Part shown: one piece after another, positions 1 to 11,616 of the stretch
Layout of the letters: the number at the start of each line of letters is the position of its first letter
Position numbering within the stretch: the stretch's first letter is position 1
Position numbers and translations under genes: made by a program
The notes under the pieces: model-generated
What the model saw: only the letters and a program-made list of their open reading frames with translations
Told to the model about the DNA's origin: nothing
The model's database searches: none
Source of the DNA: Caenimonas sp. SL110
Lineage (GTDB): Bacteria; Pseudomonadota; Gammaproteobacteria; Burkholderiales; Burkholderiaceae_C
DNA: 64,000 nucleotides
Direction of reading: 5' to 3'
NCBI RefSeq assembly: GCF_001044395.1
Contig: NZ_JANU01000027.1
Coordinates: forward strand, 1-64,000

Positions 1-59
1 GGAGCCGCTCCAGCGGCGGCTCCTACGGCGGCTATTCGGGTGGCGGCGGCCACAAGTAG
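1..59 (+). CDS. C-terminal end of an upstream gene, Gly/Ser-rich tail
   Basis: The frame beginning at base 3 reads a Gly/Ser/Tyr-rich stretch ending in Gly-Gly-Gly-Gly-His-Lys and a TAG stop at 57-59. Only 18 residues are visible, so the protein cannot be identified from them. It lies 38 bases upstream of the DUF350 gene on the same strand and probably belongs to the same operon. From memory of similar clusters, DUF4178-type proteins often precede DUF350 and polyamine-synthase-like genes and can end in such a tail; this is a guess, not a call. Confidence 0.55.
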   Translation, partial: SRSSGGSYGGYSGGGGHK

Positions 60-97
60 CTTCATGCAAACACAACGGATTTTTCTGGAGAAGCATC

Positions 98-319
98 ATG
101 GGCATTGAGTGGCTGAAACCGGGCGCCTTCTTCGGCTCCATCCTCTACGCATTGATAGGCGTGGCCATCTTCTGGCTGACCTTCCTCATCATCGACAGGA
201 TCACGCCGTACGATTTGTGGAAAGAGATCGTCGACAAGCAGAACGTGGCCCTGGGCATCGTGGTCGGTGCGATGGCGCTGGGCATCTCGATCATCGTTGC
301 TGCGGCTGTGCACGGATAA
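98..319 (+). CDS. DUF350 family small membrane protein
   Basis: A 73-residue protein with two hydrophobic segments (about residues 12-33 and 49-71) joined by a short charged loop containing Asp-Arg and Lys-Glu-Ile. This matches a single DUF350 (YjfL-like) unit; longer family members carry two units. GGAG at 89-92 is well placed before ATG 98. The stop at 317-319 lies 14 bases before the start of the spermidine-synthase-like gene, so the two are probably co-translated. DUF350 proteins are of unknown biochemical function and recur beside polyamine and membrane-stress genes, which fits this neighbourhood. Confidence 0.8.
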   Translation: MGIEWLKPGAFFGSILYALIGVAIFWLTFLIIDRITPYDLWKEIVDKQNVALGIVVGAMALGISIIVAAAVHG

Positions 320-332
320 GCTGGTGAATGCC

Positions 333-1892
333 ATGGAGCAGGCGCGGCCCGTGGCCCCGGCCACGCAGCACGCGCGTGGCGCACCGCGTCCGGTTGAAGT
401 TGCCCTGCTCGCCTCGGTGTTCGTCGTCGCGGCCTGCGGGCTCGTGTACGAACTGGCGGCGGGCGCGCTGGCCTCGTATGTGCTGGGCGATTCGGTGCTG
501 CAGTTCTCCACCATCATCGGCACATACCTGTTTGCGATGGGCGTCGGCTCGTGGCTCTCGCGCTACTTCGAGCGACAACTGCCCGCGCACTTCCTTCGAA
601 TCGAACTGCTGGTGGCGCTCGTCGGCGGCTTCCTGCCCGCGCTGCTGTTCATCGCCAACGCCTATACGCCGCAAGCCTTCCGCGGCCTGCTCTACGGTCT
701 CGTATTCGCGGTCGGCACGCTGGTGGGGCTGGAGATTCCGCTGGTGATGCGCATCCTCAAGCGCAACGCCCTGCTCAAGGATCTCGTGTCGCAAGTGCTG
801 ACCTTCGACTACCTCGGCGCGCTGGCGGTGTCGGTCGCGTTTCCGCTGGTGCTGGTGCCGCACCTGGGGTTGATCCGCACGGGATTGTTGTTCGGCTTGA
901 TGAACGCGGCCGTCGCGCTGTGGGCGGTGTGGCTGTTTCGCCATGAGCTGCGCAGGGTCGCGGCGCATGTTGTCGCTTGCGTGGCCACGCTGCTGGTGCT
1001 CGTGACGGGCTTTGCCTTCGCGCAGAACATCACCTCGCTGGCCGAAGATCACTTCTACCAGGACCCGATCGTGTTCACCGCGACGTCGCCCTGGCAGCGC
1101 ATTGTCGTGACGAAGGGGCGTGCGGGGCACCGGCTGTTCCTCAATGGCAACCTGCAGTTTTCCGAGCGCGACGAGTACCGTTATCACGAGGCTCTGGTGC
1201 ATCCTGCGATGGCTGCCCATGGCGCTGCGCGAAAGGTCGCGGTGCTCGGTGGCGGCGACGGCATGGCCGTGCGGGAGATCCTGCGATATCCCGGCGTGGA
1301 AAGCGTGACGCTCGTCGAACTGGACCCGCACATGACGCGGCTTTTCTCGTCGCACGAAACACTGGCGCGGCTCAATGGTGGTGCCCTCGCATCGCCCAAG
1401 GTGAAGATCGTCAACGCCGACGCCTTCCAGTGGCTGCAGGAGACGAATGAGACGTTCGATGTGATCGTGGTGGACTTTCCGGATCCGACCAATTTTTCCG
1501 TCGGCAAGCTCTACACGACTTCTTTCTACGCGCTGATGGAGCAGCGGCTTGCCGCAAGTGGTTATGCGGTGGTGCAAACGACCTCGCCACTGGTAGCGCG
1601 CCAGAGTTTCTGGACGGTGGTGAGCACGCTCGAATCGGTGGGCCTTGTCACCGCGCCGTATCACGCGAATGTGCCGAGCTTCGGCGAATGGGGCTTTGTG
1701 ATTGCGGGCCGCAGGCCCTACCGCATGCCAACAGAGCTGCCACAGGGCCTGCGCTTCCTGGGCCTTGCCGGCTTGCCCCAGCTCTTTGATTTTCCGAGGG
1801 ACATGGCGCGCGTTCCTGCTGAAGTCAATCGACTGTCCAACCAGGTACTCGTGACCACCTACGAGCGCGAGTGGGGCAAGGTTACGCCGTGA
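333..1892 (+). CDS. Membrane-anchored spermidine-synthase-like protein
   Basis: A 519-residue protein. The first ~215 residues contain six to seven hydrophobic segments. The second half is a Rossmann-fold aminopropyltransferase/spermidine-synthase domain, with the nucleotide-binding motif VAVLGGGDGMAVREI and the acidic VELDP, followed by DVIVVDFPDP, the region that holds the catalytic Asp in SpeE. ATG 333 is chosen because upstream codons would overlap the DUF350 gene; GTG 324 is possible. The stop overlaps the start of the FAD protein by four bases. Family knowledge supports an AdoMet- or decarboxylated-AdoMet-binding enzyme; whether it makes a polyamine or modifies a membrane component is not shown. 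A speD gene lies 5 kb away at 6780-7160, not in this operon. Confidence 0.85.
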   Translation: MEQARPVAPATQHARGAPRPVEVALLASVFVVAACGLVYELAAGALASYVLGDSVLQFSTIIGTYLFAMGVGSWLSRYFERQLPAHFLRIELLVALVGGFLPALLFIANAYTPQAFRGLLYGLVFAVGTLVGLEIPLVMRILKRNALLKDLVSQVLTFDYLGALAVSVAFPLVLVPHLGLIRTGLLFGLMNAAVALWAVWLFRHELRRVAAHVVACVATLLVLVTGFAFAQNITSLAEDHFYQDPIVFTATSPWQRIVVTKGRAGHRLFLNGNLQFSERDEYRYHEALVHPAMAAHGAARKVAVLGGGDGMAVREILRYPGVESVTLVELDPHMTRLFSSHETLARLNGGALASPKVKIVNADAFQWLQETNETFDVIVVDFPDPTNFSVGKLYTTSFYALMEQRLAASGYAVVQTTSPLVARQSFWTVVSTLESVGLVTAPYHANVPSFGEWGFVIAGRRPYRMPTELPQGLRFLGLAGLPQLFDFPRDMARVPAEVNRLSNQVLVTTYEREWGKVTP

Positions 1893-3490
1893 TCGCACGC
1901 CGCGCTGTACTCGCGTCTGCGGCGGCGCTTGCATTGCCCGCGTGCGAAACGAAACGAGAAATCACCGGAGCGCTGCTCGGCGCCGACGCTGAACGCGGGC
2001 ATTGGCTGCGCGACACGAGCGCGCGTCAGCAACCAGCGGCATCCCGGCAGACACGCGTCGTGATCGCCGGCGGCGGCATTGCGGGGCTGGCTGCCGCGCG
2101 CGCCCTGCGCAAACGCGGCATCGAAGACTTCGTGATGCTGGAACTCGAAGACGCGCCAGGCGGCAATAGTCGGGGCGGCGAGATCGCCGGGGTTGCTTGT
2201 CCGCTCGGCGCGCACTACCTGCCTGTGCCGGGTGACGCTGCGCGCGAGGTGCAGCATTTCCTCGAAGACACGGGGCTGCGCAAACGCGTCGCGGGACGAT
2301 GGGTGTACGACGAGCGGCATCTGTGCCATGCGCCGCAGGAGCGACTGTTTTTTAACGGTGTATGGCAAGACGGCCTGTTGCCGCTGCAGGACGTGGGCAG
2401 TGCAACGCTCGCCCAGTACGAGCGCTTCTCGCAGTTGGTGACACGCGCGCAGCAGCAGAGTCCGTTCAGCATGCCGGTAGCGACGACCACGCCGAGCGCA
2501 TCGCATCTGTCACTCGATGCAATGACTTTCGATGCATGGCTGCTTCGTGAGGGGCTGACCGATACGCACCTGCGGTGGTACCTGGACTACTCCTGCCGTG
2601 ATGACTACGGCGCGGGGCTTGCCGCCGTCTCGGCCTGGGCAGGCATTCATTACTTCGCGAGCCGCCACGGCTTCCAGGCACCCGGCCATCAGGCGGAACA
2701 GGCGGAACAGGCGGAACAGGCGGATCGGGCGGACCATGCTTCAGCGTCGACCGAAGGTGTTTTGACGTGGCCTGAAGGCAATGCATGGCTGGCGCGCAAG
2801 CTGGTCGAAGGACTGGGCGACCGGTTGCAAACGGGCCGCGTCGTGACGCGCATTGAAGAGGGTCGGCACGGCGTCACCGTCGATGCATTCAACGCTGGCG
2901 CCAACGTCATGGAGCGTTGGCAGGCCCAGCATTGCATCGTCGCGTTGCCGCTTTTCGTCGCCGCTCGTACGGTCCAGAACGCGCCATCGCTGTTGGTCGA
3001 GCGCGCGCGTGCAATACGCTACGCGCCTTGGGCGGTGGTGAACATGCACCTGCGCGAGCCGCTACGCGATCGCCCCGGCGCGCCGCCATCGTGGGACAAC
3101 GTGGTCTATGGCTCGCGCGGTCTGGGCTACGTTGATGCGCGTCACCAGAGCATGGACCCGCGCCCCGGGCCTACGGTGCTCAGCTGGTACTCGCCGCTGC
3201 CCGAAGGTGACCGCGCCTTGCTGCTGTCACGCAGCTGGTCCGACTGGTTGCAGGTGGCACAAGCCGAATTGGCCGCGCCGCATCCGGACCTGCGCGAGCG
3301 CGTGACACGCGTGGAGGTGGCCCGCTACGGACATGCGATGGCAATACCTTTGCCCGGGATGCTGGGGCGAACCGCGGCCGGCCTGCCGCAAACAGCCCGC
3401 CTGTCCTATGCACACGCTGACTGGGCGGGCTATTCCGTGTTTGAGGAAGCCTTCACCGCCGGCCACCGCGCCGCCATGCGGGTGCGATGA
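1889..3490 (+). CDS. FAD-dependent amine-oxidase-like protein, predicted lipoprotein
   Basis: A 533-residue protein starting at GTG 1889, which overlaps the previous stop (GTGA). The N-terminus has Arg-Arg, a hydrophobic stretch and a lipobox-like Leu-Pro-Ala-Cys at about residue 19, suggesting export and lipidation. From about residue 55 there is a dinucleotide-binding motif (VVIAGGGIAGLAAARAL) and an acidic residue 20 residues later. The fold resembles flavin monoamine oxidases and phytoene-desaturase relatives. Operon position directly after an aminopropyltransferase-like gene suggests an amine or polyamine-derived substrate (inference). An internal 9-base tandem repeat encodes Gln-Ala-Glu units at about residues 268-282. 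Confidence 0.78.
   Translation: MIARRAVLASAAALALPACETKREITGALLGADAERGHWLRDTSARQQPAASRQTRVVIAGGGIAGLAAARALRKRGIEDFVMLELEDAPGGNSRGGEIAGVACPLGAHYLPVPGDAAREVQHFLEDTGLRKRVAGRWVYDERHLCHAPQERLFFNGVWQDGLLPLQDVGSATLAQYERFSQLVTRAQQQSPFSMPVATTTPSASHLSLDAMTFDAWLLREGLTDTHLRWYLDYSCRDDYGAGLAAVSAWAGIHYFASRHGFQAPGHQAEQAEQAEQADRADHASASTEGVLTWPEGNAWLARKLVEGLGDRLQTGRVVTRIEEGRHGVTVDAFNAGANVMERWQAQHCIVALPLFVAARTVQNAPSLLVERARAIRYAPWAVVNMHLREPLRDRPGAPPSWDNVVYGSRGLGYVDARHQSMDPRPGPTVLSWYSPLPEGDRALLLSRSWSDWLQVAQAELAAPHPDLRERVTRVEVARYGHAMAIPLPGMLGRTAAGLPQTARLSYAHADWAGYSVFEEAFTAGHRAAMRVR
2690..2734 (+). repeat. In-frame 9-bp tandem repeat (Gln-Ala-Glu units)
   Basis: Five consecutive 9-base units of the form CAGGCGGAA (three exact, two degenerate) lie inside the FAD-oxidoreductase gene. 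Each unit is three codons, so copy-number change would keep the frame and lengthen a hydrophilic surface loop. Confidence 0.9.
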
Positions 3491-3529
3491 GGCGCGGGTC
3501 TCCCCCATTGGTACCCATAGCCTTTTGTT

Positions 3530-3591
3530 GGATGCCCGCTGCGTGGGTGCATCCGTAGAGTCGGACCGTCTCAGATAACGAAAGGTCCGAC
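3530..3591 (+). promoter_or_regulatory. Two inverted repeats abutting a start codon
   Basis: GGATGC (3530-3535) pairs with GCATCC (3549-3554), and GTCGGACC (3560-3567) pairs exactly with GGTCCGAC (3584-3591). The second right arm ends one base before ATG 3593 and covers the only purine-rich ribosome-binding candidate (CGAAAGG, 3579-3585). It could be a protein operator or an RNA hairpin that hides the start site. The first repeat could end transcription of the upstream operon, although it lacks a U tract. Confidence 0.5.
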
Positions 3592-3592
3592 C

Positions 3593-4639
3593 ATGCTAGC
3601 CAGATGCACAGACACGCCTATTCATCCAGCGCGGTACGCCACGCCGCCGGACATGCCGACGCAGCAACTGGAAGAATGCGTCGGGCCATCTCAGGAGATC
3701 GAATCTCCCGATGTCATGGCGGCCCGAATGATGGAAGCTTCGACTGCAACAGCGATCTTCGACAGGATTGCCGAGGCCCGCCACGACCAGGCGCAGGCCA
3801 TGGCGCTTAGCCAGTCGGTTGCGCGTGGGACGGGCTCTCTCGATGGAATTGACCGTGTGCAACGCCTTGCATTGATCCGCGCGCACACGGACATCTACGT
3901 GCGGGTCGCTGACCAGAGCCGCATACTGGAGCAGCAGCGCCTGCTGACCCACTGCATCGCACTCGAGATGGATCGCGGCTCGGTTGCGTGGACAGAATTG
4001 GCCGCCCACCTCGGCGCGAGCGAGTCGGCTGTCCGATGGGCTCACGCATGCGGCCAGCCGTGGCCGGAGATCGAAATCCTCCATGAGTCCCCCGCAGGGC
4101 AGGCGCTGATTGAAATCCACCGGCAGCGTGAGCGCTTGCAAGCGGAGTTTGAAGCACTTACCGCCGATATTGCGCGGCGGCGCGAGCAGTTGACTGCTGC
4201 GCTTCCCGTGAGTTCCTGCGGCCCCGCGCAGGCCGGGGGTCAGCTGCCGCAGCCTCAACCCGAAGGCAAACTCGAAGAGCCTAAAAAAACCGTGGCGCTC
4301 GCAGCCGACGATCGCCGCTCAAAGCTTGAAGCCAAGCTCGAGGCCCAGCGGGGGCATTTTGAAGGAGCCAAGCGAAAATTGAACCAGGCCCGTGACAGGG
4401 ACCTGGAAACTCATCATGAACTGCGCAAGTTTCTCAATTTGAGGTGCCGGGCCGGAGACTTCGAGGATTCAATAGACATCGTTTCCTTCGGCGCGCTGAA
4501 GGGCTACTCGAACCTGAGCGACAAGGCCCAGAAGATGTCGGTGGTTTGGGATCGGATGAACGAGGCGGAGAGAGCGTGCCAAAAAACCGAGCGTCAACTG
4601 GCGTCGCTACCTTTGTCGCCTGCAGTCATCCACGTCTAG
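3593..4639 (+). CDS. Unrecognised protein, HTH-like segment plus coiled coil
   Basis: A 348-residue protein I do not recognise. The first ~45 residues are Pro/Thr/Ser-rich and look disordered. Residues 132-155 (containing AWTELAAHLGASESAVRWA) resemble a helix-turn-helix. Residues ~178-200 and ~240-280 are charged, heptad-like and probably coiled coil, with a Gln/Pro-rich linker between them. No signal peptide or membrane segment is seen. It stands alone, convergent with pepP, behind inverted repeats. Layout alone would fit a DNA-binding accessory protein or a secreted effector; neither is supported by a recognisable motif. Codon third positions are GC-rich and coding-like, so I believe the gene is real. 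Confidence 0.6.
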   Translation: MLARCTDTPIHPARYATPPDMPTQQLEECVGPSQEIESPDVMAARMMEASTATAIFDRIAEARHDQAQAMALSQSVARGTGSLDGIDRVQRLALIRAHTDIYVRVADQSRILEQQRLLTHCIALEMDRGSVAWTELAAHLGASESAVRWAHACGQPWPEIEILHESPAGQALIEIHRQRERLQAEFEALTADIARRREQLTAALPVSSCGPAQAGGQLPQPQPEGKLEEPKKTVALAADDRRSKLEAKLEAQRGHFEGAKRKLNQARDRDLETHHELRKFLNLRCRAGDFEDSIDIVSFGALKGYSNLSDKAQKMSVVWDRMNEAERACQKTERQLASLPLSPAVIHV

Positions 4640-4666
4640 CAACGCAGGAGTGAAGGCCTGATCTCG

Positions 4667-6061
4667 CTACCCGCGCATCAGCGCTTCAATCTCGTCGGCC
4701 TTCACAGGCACGCCGCGCGACACCAGCTCACAGCCGGCATCCGTGACGATCGCGTCGTCCTCGATGCGAATGCCGATGTTGTGGAACTGCTGCGGCACAC
4801 CCTCACCCGGCCGCACGTAGATGCCGGGCTCGATGGTGAGAACCATGCCGGGTTGGAGGATGCGGCTCGGCCGGTTCTTGATGATCTCGCCCGACAGGGG
4901 GTCCTTGCGCTCGCTGACTTCGCCTGCCTGTGACGGCTCGACATAGCTGCCGCAATCGTGCACGTCCATGCCGAGCCAGTGGCCGGTGCGGTGCATGTAG
5001 AAGGGGAAGTACGCGCGCTTCTCGATCACGTCTTCCAGCGTGCCGACCTTGTTTTTGTCCAGCAGCCCGACATCGAGCATGCCCTGCGCGAGCACTTTCA
5101 CGCTCGCATCGTGCGGGTCGTTGAATCGCGCGCCTGCCTTCGTCGCGGCGACGGCTGCTTCCTGCGAAGCCAGCACGATCTCGTACAGCGTGCGCTGGGG
5201 TCCGGTGAATTTTCCGTTTGCAGGAAAAGTGCGCGTGATGTCGCTGGCGTAACCGTCGAGCTCGCAGCCTGCATCGATCAACACCAGTTCGCCATCTCGC
5301 ACCGGCGCCATATCGGCGCGGTAGTGCAGCACGCAGGCATTCGCCCCGGCCGCAACGATGGATGTGTACGCCGGATACTGCGAGCCGCCCATGCGGAACT
5401 CGTGAAGCATCTCTGCGTCGAGATGGTACTCACGCACGTCCTTGCCCTCGCGCAGCATTTGCGCGGAGAGCTTCATGGCGCGGATGTGCGCGCGTGCGCT
5501 GATCTGTCCGGCGCGACGCATGATGTCCTGCTCGTGCGCATCTTTGACCAGACGCATTTCGTCCAGGATGCTGCACAGGTCGCGTTGCGTCTCGGGGCAG
5601 ATCGCGCCATAGCGCACGCGGCTGCGAACCTTGTTGAGCCAGCCGCCCACGCGCGCTTCCAGGCCTTCGTGAATCGCGAACGGATACCACACGGCGCTGC
5701 GGTTTTCGAGCAGCCTGGGCAGTTGCGCATCGAGTTCGTCGAATGAATACGCCGCCTGCACACCCAGCGCAGCAGGCGCTGCATCCGGCCCGAGGCGATA
5801 GCCGTCCCAGATCTCGCGCTCCAGGTCCTTGGGTGCGCAAAACAATGTGCTGCTGCCGTCCCCCGAAATCACCAGCGCTGCATGCGGCTCCGAGAAACCG
5901 GTGAGGTAATAGAAGTAGCTGTCGTGCCTGAACAGAAAATCGCTGTCGCGATTGCGCGGACGCTCCTGCGCGGTCGGGATGATCGCGATGTCGTTCTTGC
6001 CGAGTTGTTGCGCAACGCGAGCGCGCCGTGCGGCATAGAGGCTGGTCGGGTTCTTGGTCAT
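4667..6061 (-). CDS. pepP: Xaa-Pro aminopeptidase
   Basis: A 464-residue M24 metallopeptidase that removes the N-terminal residue ahead of proline in the cytoplasm. The N-terminal aminopeptidase-P domain (to about residue 175) includes FRHDSYFYYLTGF. The catalytic pita-bread domain carries the dinuclear metal ligands: the two Asp in LIDAGCELDGYASDITRTF, His in HRTGHWLGMDVHD, Glu in LTIEPGIY and Glu in IRIEDDAIV. ATG 6061 overlaps the murU stop by four bases, the mark of translational coupling. Last gene of a three-gene minus operon. Length is close to the E. coli enzyme (about 440). Confidence 0.95.
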   Translation of the reverse strand: MTKNPTSLYAARRARVAQQLGKNDIAIIPTAQERPRNRDSDFLFRHDSYFYYLTGFSEPHAALVISGDGSSTLFCAPKDLEREIWDGYRLGPDAAPAALGVQAAYSFDELDAQLPRLLENRSAVWYPFAIHEGLEARVGGWLNKVRSRVRYGAICPETQRDLCSILDEMRLVKDAHEQDIMRRAGQISARAHIRAMKLSAQMLREGKDVREYHLDAEMLHEFRMGGSQYPAYTSIVAAGANACVLHYRADMAPVRDGELVLIDAGCELDGYASDITRTFPANGKFTGPQRTLYEIVLASQEAAVAATKAGARFNDPHDASVKVLAQGMLDVGLLDKNKVGTLEDVIEKRAYFPFYMHRTGHWLGMDVHDCGSYVEPSQAGEVSERKDPLSGEIIKNRPSRILQPGMVLTIEPGIYVRPGEGVPQQFHNIGIRIEDDAIVTDAGCELVSRGVPVKADEIEALMRG

Positions 6062-6783
6062 GCAGAAGCTTTCTGTTGTGCGCCCGGTGATGCCAGGCTT
6101 TCCAGTTGCGCCGGCGTGCCCAGGTTGTGCCAATCGCCCCGCCAGACTTCGACGCTGATTCGTCGTTCGCGCATTTTCTCAAACAGCAGCGGACCCAGTG
6201 CAGCGCGCTTTCCCTCGGGGATGTGCGCGCAGAGTTCCCTGCGAACCAGGGCGAAGTTCGCGAACGTCCAGCGAAGCCCATCGGGTCCCGCCTCGTCTGC
6301 CAATCCGAGCCCGTCTTCACCGATGCCGAAATCACCTTTCAGGTGGAAATCAGGGTTGGGCACCAACCACAAATGCGCCAGCAAATCGCCCTGCGCAAAC
6401 TGCTCCTGCTTCGCAGGATCAAAAACGAAGTCGGGCGCGAAGATGTCCGCCGACACCACCCAGAACGTGTCGTCCAGCAGCGGCAGCGCCTTGGCAATGC
6501 CGCCCGCCGTCTCCAGCGCGCCGCCGTGGTCGCGCCCCTCCATCGAATAGTGAATATGCAAGCCCCAGCGCGAGCCATCGCCCAGCGTGGCCGGGATCTG
6601 CTCTTCCAGCCACGCGGTATTGATCACGACGCTCTTGACGCCCGAACGGGCCAGCGCCTCCAGGTGCCATTCGATCAGCGGCTTGCCGCGCACCTTGAGC
6701 AGCGGCTTGGGGCATGAGTCCGTCAGCGGCCGCATGCGGTCGCCGCGACCGGCGGCCAGGATCATCGCAGTGGCGCGCATCAT
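6058..6783 (-). CDS. murU: Sugar-1-phosphate nucleotidyltransferase, MurU-like
   Basis: A 241-residue nucleotidyltransferase with the N-terminal signature MILAAGRGDRMRPLT and the Lys-Pro-Leu-Leu substrate-binding segment. Size and sequence fit MurU, which makes UDP-N-acetylmuramic acid from MurNAc-1-phosphate in the cell-wall recycling route that bypasses de novo synthesis; a mannose-1-phosphate guanylyltransferase is the alternative. The start is an ATGATG doublet overlapping the speD stop; 6783 gives a four-base overlap. The usual partner kinase gene amgK is not adjacent; speD occupies the upstream position. Confidence 0.82.
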   Translation of the reverse strand: MMRATAMILAAGRGDRMRPLTDSCPKPLLKVRGKPLIEWHLEALARSGVKSVVINTAWLEEQIPATLGDGSRWGLHIHYSMEGRDHGGALETAGGIAKALPLLDDTFWVVSADIFAPDFVFDPAKQEQFAQGDLLAHLWLVPNPDFHLKGDFGIGEDGLGLADEAGPDGLRWTFANFALVRRELCAHIPEGKRAALGPLLFEKMRERRISVEVWRGDWHNLGTPAQLESLASPGAQQKASA

Positions 6784-7160
6784 GAATCTGCGTCCCCGCG
6801 ATCGAGCGAGCGCTGCTCCGTCCACTCCGGCTGGAAGCGATTGACCAGTGCGGTCATCACACCGCGCGCCTTGGCCGAATGATCCGCGCCGAAGTTGCAC
6901 ACATAAACATCGATGGTCACTGCGCGCTGCTCCGGCCAGGTATGAAGACACACATGCGATTCGGCCAGCAAGATGGTGGCTGTCACACCACCGGGCCCGC
7001 GGTCAGTGCCGGGGAATGTGTGAAACAGGCGATTGACCGCCTGCAACCCGGAGGCTTCGACGACTTTCAGGCACCAGTCGCCCAGTTGCTGCGCGTCGGT
7101 CAGCCACAGCGCTTCGCAGCGGCAGCGGTAGAGGTCGGCGGTGAGGTGAAGCCCTTGCAT
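6780..7160 (-). CDS. speD: S-adenosylmethionine decarboxylase proenzyme
   Basis: A 126-residue class 1B (SpeH-type) AdoMet decarboxylase, the source of the aminopropyl donor for spermidine synthesis. The self-cleavage site is in LLAESHVCLHTWPE: Ser68 should become the pyruvoyl group. His73 and Cys88 have exactly the spacing of the family's processing and catalytic residues (63/68/83 in Thermotoga). ATG 7160 (MQGLHLTADLY) matches the family N-terminus; the longer TTG-initiated frame does not. First gene of the speD-murU-pepP operon, divergent from tkt. No strong ribosome-binding site is visible. Confidence 0.92.
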   Translation of the reverse strand: MQGLHLTADLYRCRCEALWLTDAQQLGDWCLKVVEASGLQAVNRLFHTFPGTDRGPGGVTATILLAESHVCLHTWPEQRAVTIDVYVCNFGADHSAKARGVMTALVNRFQPEWTEQRSLDRGDADS

Positions 7161-7278
7161 GGCAAGAATGTAGACGAAGCCGGTAGCAGAACTCACCAGA
7201 ACCCCGTGCAACGGCCGGGTTCGCGCACCTCGTTAAAATCTGGGGTTTCCCCTGATCAACCCTCGGAGCCCTGCCCCC

Positions 7279-10430
<3,152 letters not shown>

Positions 10431-10445
10431 CCATGATCGCATGGC

Positions 10446-10477
10446 AAAAAAAACGCGCCTTTGGCGCGTTTTTTTTT
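10446..10477. terminator. Bidirectional intrinsic terminator after gapA
   Basis: A-tract plus CGCGCC (10446-10459), loop TTT, GGCGCG and nine T (10463-10477). The A tract gives a U tract on the other strand, so it serves gapA and the convergent pirin gene. Confidence 0.93.
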
Positions 10478-10500
10478 GGCCAGCGTTCGCAATGAAGAAC

Positions 10501-11538
10501 CTACGCCGGCGTCTCTTCCCGCCCACCCGGATGCTTCGCAAACCGCGGCACCTCGCGCCCATGCACCGGCGCGCTGTCGGCAAACGGCCAGCCGCCGAAC
10601 TGGGTCCGACGGTAATCCTGCATCGCCTGCATGATCTCGGCCTGCGTGTTCATCACGAAGGGGCCGTACTGCGCGACCGGCTCGGCAATCGGACGGCCCT
10701 GCAGCAGCAGGAACTCGCCGACTGTTTCGCCGTTGAACAATTCCACAGACGCATCGGCCCGCAACTCGATCGCGCTCGGGCTGTTCACAGTCTGGCCCGC
10801 CACCTGCGCGCTCGTGCCCTTGAAGAAGTAAAGCGTGCGCTTCGTTCCCTTGCCCAGCGCGGCAGGCAGGGTCCAGCGCGCGCCCGGCGTCATCCGGACG
10901 GTCCAGATAGCCACGTCGGATTCAGGCTGCGCCGCCCATGAATCAGGCGGCGGTGGCAAGGGATCGGCAGCGCCAGCCAGGCGTCCGGCAACCACGGACA
11001 CCTTGGTCTCCAGACCCGCCTCGTCCTTCGTGACGAGCTGCGGAATATCCTGCGACCAGAACATCGTGAAGTGCGCAGGCGCCATCTTGTTCTTCGCGGG
11101 CAGGTTCAGCCAGATCTGGAACAGCTCCAGCGGGTTGTCCTGAGCCTGCTCCAGCAGCGGAAACATCTCGCTGTGGACGATGCCCTTGCCTGCAGTGACC
11201 CATTGCGCATCGCCTTGACCGAAGCGCGCCGTCGCGCCAAGCGAGTCGGAGTGGTCGATCAGCCCCTTGCGCACGACAGTGACGGTCTCGAAGCCGCGAT
11301 GCGGGTGCGCGGGAAAGCCCGGCACGGTGTCGCCGTGGTACATGCTCCAGCCGTCCTTGCGGCTGAAGTCCTGGCCGATGTCGCGGCCCGCGAGCGTGGC
11401 GTCCGGTCCCATCGCGGCATTGCCCTGGGGGTAGGCATCGTCGTGGTAAGCGCAAAAAAGAAATGGGTCCTGGGTCGCCCAGGGAAAGCCGAGCGGCTGG
11501 ACAGAGACGACAGCGGAAGGGGTGGTTGCAGTGTTCAT
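10501..11538 (-). CDS. Pirin family protein
   Basis: A 345-residue bicupin. The N-terminal pirin domain has the metal-ligand set in HPHRGFETVT and in GKGIVHSEM about 45 residues later; the C-terminal domain ends with FVMNTQAEIMQAMQDYR, a conserved pirin segment. Some bacterial pirins (YhhW) are quercetin dioxygenases and others modulate enzymes; substrate here is unknown. Convergent with gapA, sharing its terminator, and 78 bases downstream of the FKBP gene on the same strand. Confidence 0.93.
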   Translation of the reverse strand: MNTATTPSAVVSVQPLGFPWATQDPFLFCAYHDDAYPQGNAAMGPDATLAGRDIGQDFSRKDGWSMYHGDTVPGFPAHPHRGFETVTVVRKGLIDHSDSLGATARFGQGDAQWVTAGKGIVHSEMFPLLEQAQDNPLELFQIWLNLPAKNKMAPAHFTMFWSQDIPQLVTKDEAGLETKVSVVAGRLAGAADPLPPPPDSWAAQPESDVAIWTVRMTPGARWTLPAALGKGTKRTLYFFKGTSAQVAGQTVNSPSAIELRADASVELFNGETVGEFLLLQGRPIAEPVAQYGPFVMNTQAEIMQAMQDYRRTQFGGWPFADSAPVHGREVPRFAKHPGGREETPA

Positions 11539-11616
11539 GGTCGTCAGTTGGGGGCGCGAGCGCCCATCAGAAGTCGCACCAGCAGGACGGTGAGTTTCAC
11601 GGCGCCACAGCTGCGC

